A stretch of DNA of 64,000 bases. Source: Lysobacterales bacterium (GTDB lineage: Bacteria; Pseudomonadota; Gammaproteobacteria; Xanthomonadales; SZUA-38). A model generated the notes under the pieces. It did not search any database and was not told the origin of the DNA. It worked only from the letters and a program-made list of their open reading frames with translations. Where the stretch lies: positions 1 to 64,000 of the forward strand of contig JASJDM010000001.1 of assembly GCA_030065125.1 (NCBI GenBank). The letters are read 5' to 3'. Position numbers and translations under genes: made by a program. Positions 55,645-64,000 of this stretch are shown piece after piece; the first letter of the stretch is position 1, and each line of letters begins with the position of its first letter.

Positions 55645-56933
55645 GACGCCAGTTCGCGGGCCTTTTCTGCTGCAGGCCTCAACCAGGCCAGCCACATGGC
55701 CGCGGTCCAGGAAAACTCTTCCCCGCCGGTGCCGGTCCCTGCCTGGGGATTGAATGCCTCGTAGAAGCCATGTTCGCGGATCAGCTCCCTGGAGTCCTCG
55801 GTGATTCGCCGGGCCCAGTCATCGAGGCCGCTCTCTGAGAACCCTCTGGCCAGCATGTAGTTCACCACCAGCCACACGGGACCGCGCCAGTATCGATCAG
55901 CGTCAAACAGCACGTCATCCGGATCGTGGCTGGGACACATGTAGCGGCAGCTGGCGCTGATGCGGTCCCAGTGCCGGCTCATGGCAGCCCGCTGGGTCGC
56001 GCTGCCCACACCGGCATAGGCAAAGAGGAAAGAGCCGCTGGTGATATAGCCTGAGTGACGGCCGGTGATCACGTCCCGGGAGCAATAGGCCTGGATGCTG
56101 TCATCCCACAGGTAATCAGCACCCTGCTCCAGCTGATTGACGTACCCCTGGAGTTCGGCCATGGCCTCGGTATCGCCAAGCTCCTCAGCCAGCCTCATCA
56201 GGTCGCGGGATGCGCGCAGCAAGATCATGGTCATGCCCACGTCAGCTACCCGGAACGGTCCCCGGGTGGCGATGGCCTCATGGTCCCAGCCGGTATTGCG
56301 CCCGAATTCCACCATGGCGATGTAACGGTCATAGTCCAGCTTGGTTGGGCGCATGGCCGCATCAGCGTGCTGGAGGTCGCGACGCTCGTAAGGCGTGACT
56401 CCGGATACGTCAACTGCTGATGCGGGGTGGTCCCATTCCGGAGAATTGTCACGGCCGCTCTCCCAGGGATGGGTGATCACCGCGGCGCCCACGCCGTCAG
56501 GCACCCGGTAGCGATGAAACCAACGGTGCCAGGCCAGGAGCTTTGGAAACAGCGCCAGCATACGTACCTTGATAGCGGAGTCATCAGACCGTGACCACAG
56601 CTCATGCACCACCGTTGCCGCCACCGGCGGCTGGGTAATGCCCGAAGTCGGCATCGATTCACCGGCCTGCCAAACGTCAGGCCCCGGAAAGTAATCCGGG
56701 TCGTTGCGCCGAAATACGATATGCGGGACCAGGCCGTCCTCCCACTGGGCTTCGAACAGAGTTTCTATCTCAGCGCAGGCCCGCGCCTCGTCGAAGGTGG
56801 CAAACCCCAGCGCGACCAGCACCGAGTCCCAATTCCACTGGTACGGATACAGGCCGGCCGTGGGGATGGTGAATCCACCCTTGTCATTGGCGCGCAGAAT
56901 CTCCCTTGCTTTCTGGTCAAGATTGTCAGGCAT
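55641..56933 (-). CDS. MGH1-type (GH63-like) glycoside hydrolase
   Basis: 430 residues, close to characterised mannosylglycerate/glucosylglycerate hydrolases. No signal peptide, so cytoplasmic. (alpha/alpha)6 barrel marks: AGLYPYQWNWDSVLVALG, EAQWEDGLVPHIVF, HPWESGRDNSPEWD with likely general acid D162, and GTGGEEFSWTAAMWL with the Glu pair 405-406 near the end. Hydrolyses an alpha-glycoside of mannose or glucose. Starts the isomerase/kinase overlap chain; the sodium symporter gene ends 27 nt upstream. Confidence 0.82.
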   Translation of the reverse strand: MPDNLDQKAREILRANDKGGFTIPTAGLYPYQWNWDSVLVALGFATFDEARACAEIETLFEAQWEDGLVPHIVFRRNDPDYFPGPDVWQAGESMPTSGITQPPVAATVVHELWSRSDDSAIKVRMLALFPKLLAWHRWFHRYRVPDGVGAAVITHPWESGRDNSPEWDHPASAVDVSGVTPYERRDLQHADAAMRPTKLDYDRYIAMVEFGRNTGWDHEAIATRGPFRVADVGMTMILLRASRDLMRLAEELGDTEAMAELQGYVNQLEQGADYLWDDSIQAYCSRDVITGRHSGYITSGSFLFAYAGVGSATQRAAMSRHWDRISASCRYMCPSHDPDDVLFDADRYWRGPVWLVVNYMLARGFSESGLDDWARRITEDSRELIREHGFYEAFNPQAGTGTGGEEFSWTAAMWLAWLRPAAEKARELAS

Positions 56934-56959
56934 GATGTTTCATCCCCGGTGGGTCCTGG

Positions 56960-58549
56960 CTACCCGGTAATCCACGGCTGCAGGTCTTTCAGGAAGGTGC
57001 TGATGATCACGATTACGAAAAACACCGATACCAGCACAATGCTTAAAGGCGACCTGACAATGGCCGACAACGAGATGCCCTCTCCGTCCGCGACGGGTTC
57101 GGCCGCGGGCAGCTTGGACAGCGCACTGACCGCGTAGGCCACGACGGTAGTCAGGGCCAGGCCGATAAAATTCCACCACATCCAGAACACCTGGGGCTGG
57201 GCCTTCCACAGGTACAGGTTGAACACCACGCCCACGACCAGGCCGATACTGGCGCCTGCTCCGGTTACCCGCCGGCCCAGCATGCCCATCAGGAACACAC
57301 CCAGGATCGGGCCATAAAGGGCCGATCCCACCTTGTTGATGGCTTCGATGACGGTGGGTGCAATGGATCCGGCGAACAGCGACATGATCAGGATGGCGAT
57401 GCCCCAGAACAGAGAAACCCCGCGGGCCCACAGCACCTGCTGGCCTTCGCTTCTGGGATTGGCGCCGATTGCTTCCAGATCCTCCAGGGTTACCGCCGCC
57501 AGGGAGTTAACCGCTGAACTCAGGGACGACATGGCGGCAGCGAGAATGGCAACCAGCAGCAGACCGATAATACCGTGGGGCAGATGCTCGATGATGAAGA
57601 TCGGCATCATGTAGTCCGGCTTGTCCGCCGGAATTCGAGCGGCCAGGCCCGGGTCGTTGACCACGGCCACACCCACGATCAATCCTACGAAGCAGTACAG
57701 CAGCACCAGTGGAAACCGCAGCAGGCCATTGGCGAACAGCAGTTTGCGGGCGTCCTTTTGGTCCCGCGCCGACAGGATCCGCTGGGCCTGGGTCTGGTCA
57801 CATCCATAGTAGGAGGCATACAAAACAAAGCCGCCGAACAGCATGGGCAGGAATCCGAACTCGTCCCCATCCAGCCCCAGCGAGAAATAGTCCACCGCCA
57901 CCAGGCGCTCCGGATCCACCTGCTGCCAGAAATTACCCAGGCCACCGATTTCGGCAATGGCGTAGATGGCGACCGTCAGCAGGCCGCCGAAGATCAGGAT
58001 CATCTGAAGGGCGTCGCCGTAGACCACCGCCTTCATGCCGCCGGAGGTGGAATACAGCAGGGTAATGACGCCTACTGCCAGAACGGATTGCCAGAGCTCA
58101 ATGCCGAGGACGGCTTCGAGGATCAGCGACATCGCATAAACCATGATGCCGGTAGAGAACGAACGCACGACCTGGAACGAGACGCTGATCAAAATGCGGG
58201 TCGGGCGCCCGTAACGCTGATCCAGAAACTCATAGATGCTGACAATGCCGGCGCGGTACAGTGCTGGGGTGATGACAAACATCACCAGGATCATGGCCAG
58301 GGGCAAGGCGAACTCGTAGGTGAGCCACATCAGGCCACCGCCCTCCCGCATGCCGACAAAGGCCGGCGCCGAGACAAAACTGATGGCGGACAGCTGGGTC
58401 GCCATGGTGGACAGCGCAAGGGGGAACCAGCCCATGGTGCGTCCGCCCAGGAAATATTCCTCCTCGGTGGACTGGTGTCTCAGCCAGTAGCCGAACATGA
58501 GCAAGCCCACCAGGTAGGCCAGTACCACGGCATAATCTAAGGCGTTCAT
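56960..58549 (-). CDS. Sodium:solute symporter (SSS/SLC5 family)
   Basis: 529 residues, about 14 transmembrane helices. SSS marks: EEEYFLGGRTMGWFPLALSTMATQLSAISFVSAPAF early, IVSIYEFLDQRYG, and YGCDQTQAQRILSA in the middle. GGGAGGG lies before the ATG. Moves a sugar-like solute across the inner membrane with sodium. In context it should take the solute that the TonB receptor brings into the periplasm to the cytoplasmic hydrolase. A long hairpin (58605-58639) separates it from the receptor gene. Confidence 0.9.
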   Translation of the reverse strand: MNALDYAVVLAYLVGLLMFGYWLRHQSTEEEYFLGGRTMGWFPLALSTMATQLSAISFVSAPAFVGMREGGGLMWLTYEFALPLAMILVMFVITPALYRAGIVSIYEFLDQRYGRPTRILISVSFQVVRSFSTGIMVYAMSLILEAVLGIELWQSVLAVGVITLLYSTSGGMKAVVYGDALQMILIFGGLLTVAIYAIAEIGGLGNFWQQVDPERLVAVDYFSLGLDGDEFGFLPMLFGGFVLYASYYGCDQTQAQRILSARDQKDARKLLFANGLLRFPLVLLYCFVGLIVGVAVVNDPGLAARIPADKPDYMMPIFIIEHLPHGIIGLLLVAILAAAMSSLSSAVNSLAAVTLEDLEAIGANPRSEGQQVLWARGVSLFWGIAILIMSLFAGSIAPTVIEAINKVGSALYGPILGVFLMGMLGRRVTGAGASIGLVVGVVFNLYLWKAQPQVFWMWWNFIGLALTTVVAYAVSALSKLPAAEPVADGEGISLSAIVRSPLSIVLVSVFFVIVIISTFLKDLQPWITG

Positions 58550-58604
58550 TCAAACCCTCCCGGAGATGTGCCCCCGGCTGGATGGTAGCCCGGAAAGTCC
58601 GGCG

Positions 58605-58639
58605 CCGGCAGCGATCCCCTGGAGGTGGATCGCTGCCGG
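58605..58639. repeat. Long hairpin between receptor and symporter genes
   Basis: CCGGCAGCGATCC (58605-58617) and GGATCGCTGCCGG (58627-58639) form a perfect 13-bp stem around a 9-nt loop. There is no T run. At the 3' end of the receptor message, such a stem may protect the upstream part from decay and lower downstream expression. Confidence 0.7.
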
Positions 58640-58654
58640 ACCGGGCCAATCGGC

Positions 58655-61156
58655 TTAGAAGTCGTAGGTGAGCCGCACCATTGCCCGTCGAGGCAGAATG
58701 GGCCGTCCTACGAAGAACTGGGCCGGGGCACCGGACTGGGCGTTGCCCTGACGCGGCGATCCCTCGGTGATGCCCTGTTCATCCAGGAGGTTGAAGATGT
58801 TGGCGCTGATGCGCATGGTCTGGCCGCTGCCGAATTCAAACGTGTACCCGGCTTCCAGTCTCACCAGGTTGTAGGAATCCAGCTCTACCGAGTTGCTGTC
58901 GTTGGCGAAATTGTCGCCGTGGAAGTTGTGGTAAAGGCCAGCATCGAAGGCATCGTAGTTGTACCGGATAGCCGTGTTCAGCATCTCGGTGGGCTGGCGA
59001 CGCAGCTCGTTGCCGATGTTCCCGGGATTGGAGTCATCGTCGGTGAACTCGTGGTCACGCAGCGTGACATTGCCATGCAGCGACCAGTAATCATTCAGGT
59101 AGTAAGTGATACTGGCTTCAATGCCAATCGCCTCGGTGGACTGCAGGGACACGACCTCGATGACGCCACCGGGATTGTTCGGATCGTTTTCGAAGTCCAC
59201 GTTCCGGCGATCGTCCAGGGTGGTGTAGAAGAGACCTGCGTAGCCGTCAAAGTTGTCGTAGCTGAACTTCAGGCCCGCCTCGACGGTGGTGATGATCTCT
59301 CCCTCGTAGGATGCCAGGCGTCCATCATTGAACGGCACACTGCGAATCTGCGGGAAGAAGAAGCCCCGGGACGCGTTGGCGAACAGGTTGATCTCGTCAC
59401 TCCAGCGGTACAGCGCGCCGGCTGAAAATGCCCACTCGGTGGTTCCCAGGTCGTCGGCCGTGAGGGACCCGTCGGTAAAGCTCACGTTCTCCACCAGGTC
59501 ATTGACCAGGGGGTCGTTGGCCATCTGGAACGAGGCCGTGTTGAACTGCCGCACGTCACCTTCCAGGCGCTCCACGCGCATGCCAAGGTCAAAGGACCAT
59601 TCGTCCATTTCGATCTGGTCGGTCACATACAAGGCGGTCCGTCGGGCGCTGCGGTCGCGGTAACCGACGAGCCCGTTGGCATTGGCCAGTCCGTTGACGG
59701 TCCACAGGTAATCCGAACCCGGCGAAGCCACCAGGTTGCCCGATGCGTCTTCGGATACACCCTGCAGGGTGACATTCACCAGGCGCGGCGCATTGCGGAA
59801 GTCGCCGAGATAGGTGGTGATGTAGTTCAGGTCGTCGGCCTGAGAATCGGAGAAGAAGGTTCCGATGGTGATGCCGTGTTCCGCATCGCCAATTTCCAGT
59901 GTTCGGCCGATGCTGAACTCACCGGAGAAATCCGTCGCATCGCGCCAGCGATCCAGGGTTCGATTGCCGAACAGCAGGAAATCGCCGGGCAGTCTTTCGC
60001 CGGACTCAGAGAAAGTGAACACCGCGTTACCGGCGAAGTCTGCCAGGCCGCGATTGGCCAGGTATTCCCCCTGGGTTTCCGGGGTGTTGGGCCCGATGGC
60101 GTCTCCGTCCAGGAACAGGTTGAACTGGTGATCGTAGTTGGCGTAACGCACCTTGGCGTTGAAGGTCCAATCATCATCCAGGTCCTTGTCCAGCACCACG
60201 GCCAGGGATTGACCCTTGGTGACCACCCCATCGCCAATGGGGGTGGTGAACCGGCCATCCGGGGTGTCGTAGGAGAGCCCAATGGCCTCCACCGTGTTCA
60301 TGGTGAACACCTCGCGGCCGTCGTTACCCGACACCCGCTCCCGGGACCGACCGTCAACCGGCAGGGGCAGGAAGAACTGGACCTTGTCATCGATGGCCTG
60401 TCCGTAAACGGTAATGGAACCGCTGCCGTCAGAGAATTCATGCTTGACGTTGCCGCGCACCTGGAAACCCTCCGTGTCCAGCCCGGACTCCAGCGGTCCC
60501 TCGTCGGCACGATAGTAACCTGACAGCGCGTAGTAGGTATTGGTGTCGTCGCCGCCCACGGGTCCGCTGAAGAAGTAGTCGCCACGGAAGCGGCCTTCTT
60601 CGGCAATTTCGACCTGGAGCGTGCCGCGGGGATCGACATCACCGGTCTTGCTGATGTAGTTGACGATGCCGGCAACCGAGCCCGGGCCAAACAGGTTGGA
60701 CACACCGCCGCTGACAAATTCCGAACGCTGGATGCCCAGATCGTTGCGGTAGAACACGTCGAATGCGGAGGAATTCAGGCCAAAGGTTGAAAACGCCGGC
60801 ATGCCGTCATACAGCAGCGGCGTGAAGGAGAACTGCCCACCTGACGGCAGCGCGCGGTGGAACACGTTGGTGGCAACCTCACCACCCCCGCCCTCGGCGC
60901 TGACGCCCGGTAACTGGGTCAGAATGTCAGCCTGGCTGGAGGACGTAAAGGCTCTGAGGTCTTCCTCGTTGTACTGGGTCACCGACGACGGCGTTTCGAA
61001 CTTGGTCCGGGCGATGACGGCGCCGGTACCGGTTACCACAATTTCTTCAATGACCTGGTCATCGGACGCTTGATCGTCCTGTGCCATTGAAATCGCGGGA
61101 AATGAAAAGGCCAACGCGGCACTGATCGCCTGGGCCATAACGGACTTGGATAACAT
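58655..61156 (-). CDS. TonB-dependent outer membrane receptor
   Basis: 833 residues from ATG 61156 with AAGGGGAT upstream. Signal peptide (1-25, ISMAQ), TonB-box-like EEIVVTG, plug domain (TPSSVTQYNEEDLRAFTSSSQADILTQLPG; GVSNLFGPGSVAGIVNYISK) and a 22-strand-type barrel ending in a terminal aromatic (RAMVRLTYDF). Transports a small substrate across the outer membrane using TonB energy. First gene of the sugar locus on this strand, divergent from the ROK regulator. Confidence 0.92.
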   Translation of the reverse strand: MLSKSVMAQAISAALAFSFPAISMAQDDQASDDQVIEEIVVTGTGAVIARTKFETPSSVTQYNEEDLRAFTSSSQADILTQLPGVSAEGGGGEVATNVFHRALPSGGQFSFTPLLYDGMPAFSTFGLNSSAFDVFYRNDLGIQRSEFVSGGVSNLFGPGSVAGIVNYISKTGDVDPRGTLQVEIAEEGRFRGDYFFSGPVGGDDTNTYYALSGYYRADEGPLESGLDTEGFQVRGNVKHEFSDGSGSITVYGQAIDDKVQFFLPLPVDGRSRERVSGNDGREVFTMNTVEAIGLSYDTPDGRFTTPIGDGVVTKGQSLAVVLDKDLDDDWTFNAKVRYANYDHQFNLFLDGDAIGPNTPETQGEYLANRGLADFAGNAVFTFSESGERLPGDFLLFGNRTLDRWRDATDFSGEFSIGRTLEIGDAEHGITIGTFFSDSQADDLNYITTYLGDFRNAPRLVNVTLQGVSEDASGNLVASPGSDYLWTVNGLANANGLVGYRDRSARRTALYVTDQIEMDEWSFDLGMRVERLEGDVRQFNTASFQMANDPLVNDLVENVSFTDGSLTADDLGTTEWAFSAGALYRWSDEINLFANASRGFFFPQIRSVPFNDGRLASYEGEIITTVEAGLKFSYDNFDGYAGLFYTTLDDRRNVDFENDPNNPGGVIEVVSLQSTEAIGIEASITYYLNDYWSLHGNVTLRDHEFTDDDSNPGNIGNELRRQPTEMLNTAIRYNYDAFDAGLYHNFHGDNFANDSNSVELDSYNLVRLEAGYTFEFGSGQTMRISANIFNLLDEQGITEGSPRQGNAQSGAPAQFFVGRPILPRRAMVRLTYDF

Positions 61157-61250
61157 GATTGGATCCCCTTCTGTTTTACGTGCCCGCAATTCCTGATCCG
61201 GGTCCCTACCTGGATTGAATTGCATCGGGGCCTACATATGACACAAAATG

Positions 61251-61285
61251 ACTCACAATACAACCCATAATGAGTAGTATTGAGT
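61251..61285. promoter_or_regulatory. Cluster of TGAGT half-sites between receptor and ROK genes
   Basis: ACTCA (61251-61255, reverse form of TGAGT), TGAGT (61271-61275) and TGAGT (61281-61285) lie in an AT-rich region between divergent genes. ACTCACAATAC and GTATTGAGT are near-inverted copies of one another with a two-base insert. Candidate ROK operator. Confidence 0.4.
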
Positions 61286-61341
61286 GTACTGTTCAGTCAG
61301 TCCCCCGTATCATCTTCCTGGAATCAGGAGCAGGAGGTCCC

Positions 61342-62508
61342 GTGGCGGTCTACCTTGAGGGGCACGGGGAACCCAGGTTTTTCTACGCCAACGGGACCCG
61401 GCCGCCCAACAGTTCCGAACGGCGCATTCTGGGCACTGTCGTGCGCAGCGGCGTCATCAGCCAGTCGGCGCTGGCCAGAACAACCGGGCTGGCGCAACAG
61501 AGTATTTCGCGCCTGGTCAAAGGCCTGGTGACCATGGGCGCCGTGGCCGAAGGCGATCGCGTGCTCAGCGGGAAGCGCGGCCAGCCCGGCGTGTCCATTC
61601 GCCTGGTCCCCGAATTTGCCTACACCATCGGTGTGTCCATCATGACCGAGGCCATATCGGTCATCCTGATGGATTTCTCCGGATCGGTGCTGGATGAACA
61701 GCACTGCCACCTGCCGGCCATGACGCGAAATGCCGTGCTGGACAGGACTGAAGCCATCGTGGACGAGTTTGTCTTCAATCACAGCATCGACCTGCAGCGG
61801 GTCCTCGGCATGGGCGTCGGCATTTCCGGTCGCTACATCGGTCCCGGCGCCATGTACAACACCCCCCATGCCCTGGACGACTGGGCCCTGGTGGCCATTG
61901 ACCGGCTGTTCGAAGAACGCTTCGACATGCCGGTGTGGGTGGAAAATGACGGCAACGCGGCGGCCGTGGGCGAGAGCCTGGTCGGCGTGGGCCGCCAGTA
62001 CGATAATTTTGCCTACCTGTTCATCGATGCGCTGCTGGGCGGCGGCATCATCATTGACCATGAGCTCATGCGGGGCTGCAACGGCAATGGTGGGGAAATT
62101 GGCCTGCTGCTGCCAAAAAACATCTACCAGCACCCTTGCCTCGAGTCCCTGCGGCAGACCCTCGGGGAGTACGGCACCCACTTCTCAGACGTTTCCACCA
62201 TGATCGAAAACTTCGATATCGAGTGGCGCGGCATCGATGAGTGGATCACCAAGACCCAGAGCTCTTTTTCACTGCTGGCATCTGCGCTGGCCGCGATCCT
62301 GGATCCCGAGGCCATCGTCCTGGGTGGACGCCTGCCCGCGGTGCTCGCCCGCAAGGTGATACCCCACATCGATATCTACAACGACTCACGCCGCGGAAAA
62401 CCCCGGGCGCTGCCGCGCCTGCTGATCTCGAAAGCCGGTGGTGACGCGACCGCCATCGGTGCGGCGTCCCTTCCCTTCAAGGAGCATTTTTTCGCCGCGG
62501 CAGCTTGA
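61342..62508 (+). CDS. ROK family transcriptional regulator (NagC/XylR type)
   Basis: 388 residues from GTG 61342, chosen because AGGAGG lies 4 nt upstream; an ATG at 61270 gives 412 residues but has no ribosome site. Winged helix about 20-85 (NSSERRILGTVVRSG; ALARTTGLAQQSISRLVKGLV), then the ROK fold (GVGISGRYIG; VWVENDGNAAAVGES; NGNGGEIG). The zinc motif GHx(9-11)CxCGxxGC is absent (LLLPKNIYQHPC in its place). Senses a sugar or sugar phosphate; divergent from the TonB receptor, so it likely controls the locus. Confidence 0.9.
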   Translation: MAVYLEGHGEPRFFYANGTRPPNSSERRILGTVVRSGVISQSALARTTGLAQQSISRLVKGLVTMGAVAEGDRVLSGKRGQPGVSIRLVPEFAYTIGVSIMTEAISVILMDFSGSVLDEQHCHLPAMTRNAVLDRTEAIVDEFVFNHSIDLQRVLGMGVGISGRYIGPGAMYNTPHALDDWALVAIDRLFEERFDMPVWVENDGNAAAVGESLVGVGRQYDNFAYLFIDALLGGGIIIDHELMRGCNGNGGEIGLLLPKNIYQHPCLESLRQTLGEYGTHFSDVSTMIENFDIEWRGIDEWITKTQSSFSLLASALAAILDPEAIVLGGRLPAVLARKVIPHIDIYNDSRRGKPRALPRLLISKAGGDATAIGAASLPFKEHFFAAAA

Positions 62509-62562
62509 CGGCATCGGCTCAGTTCTCGAACCCGTCTTCGAACGGACAGTCCCAGGGCGGGA

Positions 62563-64000
62563 TCAGCACAGAGATACGATGCCTTTCAGCTCAAAGAGCA
62601 CCGAGTCCAGTTTGTCCAGCTCTTGCTTCAGCCCCTCGAGCCGACGCTCCGCGTCATCGAATTGCTGTTGAAGCCGGAACGGCATGACCGCCTTTTGCTC
62701 AAAAACGGGAATACCCACCGCTTTTGCAGCTTCATTCACCAATTGATCAATCAGCTCGATTTCCGGCCCGCCCAAAATTCGTGCCCGGTCGGGGTCGACC
62801 GAAAGACTTTGCCCAGTCCTGCGGGCCTGTTCCTTTAGACCCTCGATGCGGCCTTCCAGGCCCTTGATTTCCGCCTGCAGCTCCTGGCGCCTCTTCTCTC
62901 TTTTCCTGGCTTCCTCAATTTCTTTCTCGCGCTTGGTGTCAAGCGGACCCAACTTGGTTCGGGCTTCCGCAAACGGGTTATCGCAGATCCGACGCCGCTG
63001 CTCCTCAAAGAACAGGTAGCTGGACAGACTCCCCCCGCTGATCCGGTTCAAATAGGGCACGTCCCTGGTGTCCCGGAACGCCGCGCGGCCCGCGGCCTGA
63101 ACCGCATCAGCGGCGTTTTCGCGGAACGTATCGAGCCCGTCCAGCAACGAATTCAGCGAACCGGAAATGCCGTTGGCAGCGGCCGTGGTCTCTGCACCCG
63201 TGCGAACGTCCAGCGGATTTCCAAACGGTGAGTCCGTGTAGGGATTGGTGGAAAAGTCCGGGTTGTCCAGAGCCGGCGCCAACCGGGTGCCGGCTCCGGT
63301 ATGGAAATAGTGGCCCGGCTGCCTGGACACGATATCGCCAGCCAGGTTTACCGCGCCTTTTCCGCCACGGGCGCCAAAGGGCATATCGCGGCTGCCAAGC
63401 TGTGCCAGCAGTCCACCCCAAGGATCGTAAGCGGCTCGATAGGTCAACGCTCCCCAGGCGTCCGTTACCGCAACCACGTTATCGACTTCGTCGGTCAACG
63501 GAAAGCGGACGGATTCCTGATCCATCACTGTGTAGGCCGGCAAGCCGGCCGGCGTAGGCACGTGCCGCCGGGTTACCTCCAGGAATTGCATCTCCAGGGC
63601 CAGCGAAGATTGCGCCGTGCCATGGTTCCAGCCATACAGCGTGGAAATCCCTGAGTCGAGTTGGGACACCGGATATCCACCGAAATCGTAGGAAAACTGC
63701 ACGGCCTCGCCACTGGTGGTGATGGATTCCAGCTCACTGCGGGCATTCCATGCAAAAGTCTCATCACCGGCGGAAACCGCTCGCCCCAGCGCATCCCAGG
63801 TCTTGAGGCCGACCTGGTCAGCGGCATTGTAGGTCTTGCTGGTGGTTGTAATGCTGGAGGGATCGGGAGTGATTACCGGCTCGCCGCTCTTGTTGAGCAG
63901 ACGGTTGTCCGCGTCAAATTCCAGCTCAGCGGCAATCTCCAGGCTGACGATTTTGTTCGGCGATCCAGAGCCATGCCGCCAGAACGTCAACCGACCGGCG
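62563..64000 (-). CDS. RHS/YD-repeat protein, C-terminal part, partial
   Basis: At least 478 residues, open at the right edge. YD-like and RHS core features: YNAADQVGLKTWDALGR, FAWNARSELESI, VVAVTDAWGALTYRAAYDPWG and a core ending near GHYFHTGAGTRLAP. Downstream lies a distinct C-terminal region, where toxins sit in polymorphic systems: a helical coiled-coil segment (KREKEIEEARKREKRRQELQAEI) and a Glu/Lys-rich end. No known toxin motif. The frame ends at VSLC, but a +/-1 shift at 62570-62590 would give SVLIPPWDCPFEDGFEN, matching the tail seen elsewhere. No immunity-like gene follows; the next gene is the ROK regulator on the other strand. Confidence 0.75.
   Translation of the reverse strand, partial: AGRLTFWRHGSGSPNKIVSLEIAAELEFDADNRLLNKSGEPVITPDPSSITTTSKTYNAADQVGLKTWDALGRAVSAGDETFAWNARSELESITTSGEAVQFSYDFGGYPVSQLDSGISTLYGWNHGTAQSSLALEMQFLEVTRRHVPTPAGLPAYTVMDQESVRFPLTDEVDNVVAVTDAWGALTYRAAYDPWGGLLAQLGSRDMPFGARGGKGAVNLAGDIVSRQPGHYFHTGAGTRLAPALDNPDFSTNPYTDSPFGNPLDVRTGAETTAAANGISGSLNSLLDGLDTFRENAADAVQAAGRAAFRDTRDVPYLNRISGGSLSSYLFFEEQRRRICDNPFAEARTKLGPLDTKREKEIEEARKREKRRQELQAEIKGLEGRIEGLKEQARRTGQSLSVDPDRARILGGPEIELIDQLVNEAAKAVGIPVFEQKAVMPFRLQQQFDDAERRLEGLKQELDKLDSVLFELKGIVSLC

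Noticed and set aside
1-64000. CRISPR arrays, tRNA, rRNA, insertion sequences, phage genes
   Set aside because: No regularly spaced repeats, cloverleaf-like segments, transposase or integrase motifs, or terminal inverted repeats were seen on reading.

Overview
The window is about 64 kb of GC-rich (roughly 60-65%) chromosomal DNA from a Gram-negative bacterium. TonB-dependent uptake, many signal peptides and lipoboxes, a threonylcarbamoyladenylate synthase, a GTP-type PEP carboxykinase, CSLREA/choice-of-anchor secreted proteins and C-terminal 'FxDGFE' tails suggest a free-living gammaproteobacterium, possibly from the Xanthomonadales/Wenzhouxiangella side of the class. That placement is inferred from gene style; no rRNA, tRNA or phylogenetic marker supports it. 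I see no tRNA, rRNA, CRISPR array, transposase or phage gene.

Layout. 1-7.6 kb: exported proteins of mostly unknown function (HExxH metallopeptidase with a vWA-like tail, a three-repeat protein, others) with signs of decay. 7.6-12.8 kb: PadR regulator with a permease-prefix membrane protein, a tightly coupled DoxX/esterase/hydrolase operon, and TsaC/Sua5. 12.9-23.1 kb: CHASE-PAS histidine kinase with its receiver, YedI-like DUF808, two DUF819 membrane proteins, Hsp20, and a PhnD-like lipoprotein translationally coupled to a hybrid histidine kinase. 23.2-28.3 kb: a decayed Calx-beta type remnant, a DUF6090-like protein, a SpoIIAA-like STAS protein, a structured intergenic region, a sigma-54 activator with an altered GAFTGA loop, and a YeeE/YedE thiosulfate-type permease. 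28.4-36.6 kb: galT-galK, pirin, a TIGR02206 membrane protein, a second PadR module (with a HAAS-like membrane protein), pckG and an isoprenylcysteine-methyltransferase-like protein. 36.7-44.1 kb: a two-heme beta-propeller protein resembling hydrazine synthase alpha, a delta-class carbonic anhydrase lipoprotein, and a 1093-residue CSLREA beta-helix protein built from three modules. 44.2-53.4 kb: TPR protein, LysR regulator, TIGR03032 protein, serine beta-lactamase-like hydrolase, degenerate Nudix protein, FlgO/TPR membrane protein and an ABC exporter. 53.5-62.5 kb: a sugar locus. 62.5 kb to the end: the C-terminal part of an RHS/YD-repeat protein.

The clearest multi-gene system is the sugar locus at 53.5-62.5 kb: TonB receptor, sodium:solute symporter, MGH1-type (GH63-like) hydrolase, PfkB sugar kinase and AGE-family isomerase on the minus strand, with a divergent ROK regulator. 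The last three enzymes overlap by ATGA junctions. I read it as uptake and breakdown of a glycosylglycerate-like solute to hexose and fructose-6-phosphate. A second theme is a short C-terminal tail ([IV]F[AS]D[GS]FE) shared by otherwise unrelated exported proteins, two of which are apparently frameshifted just before it.
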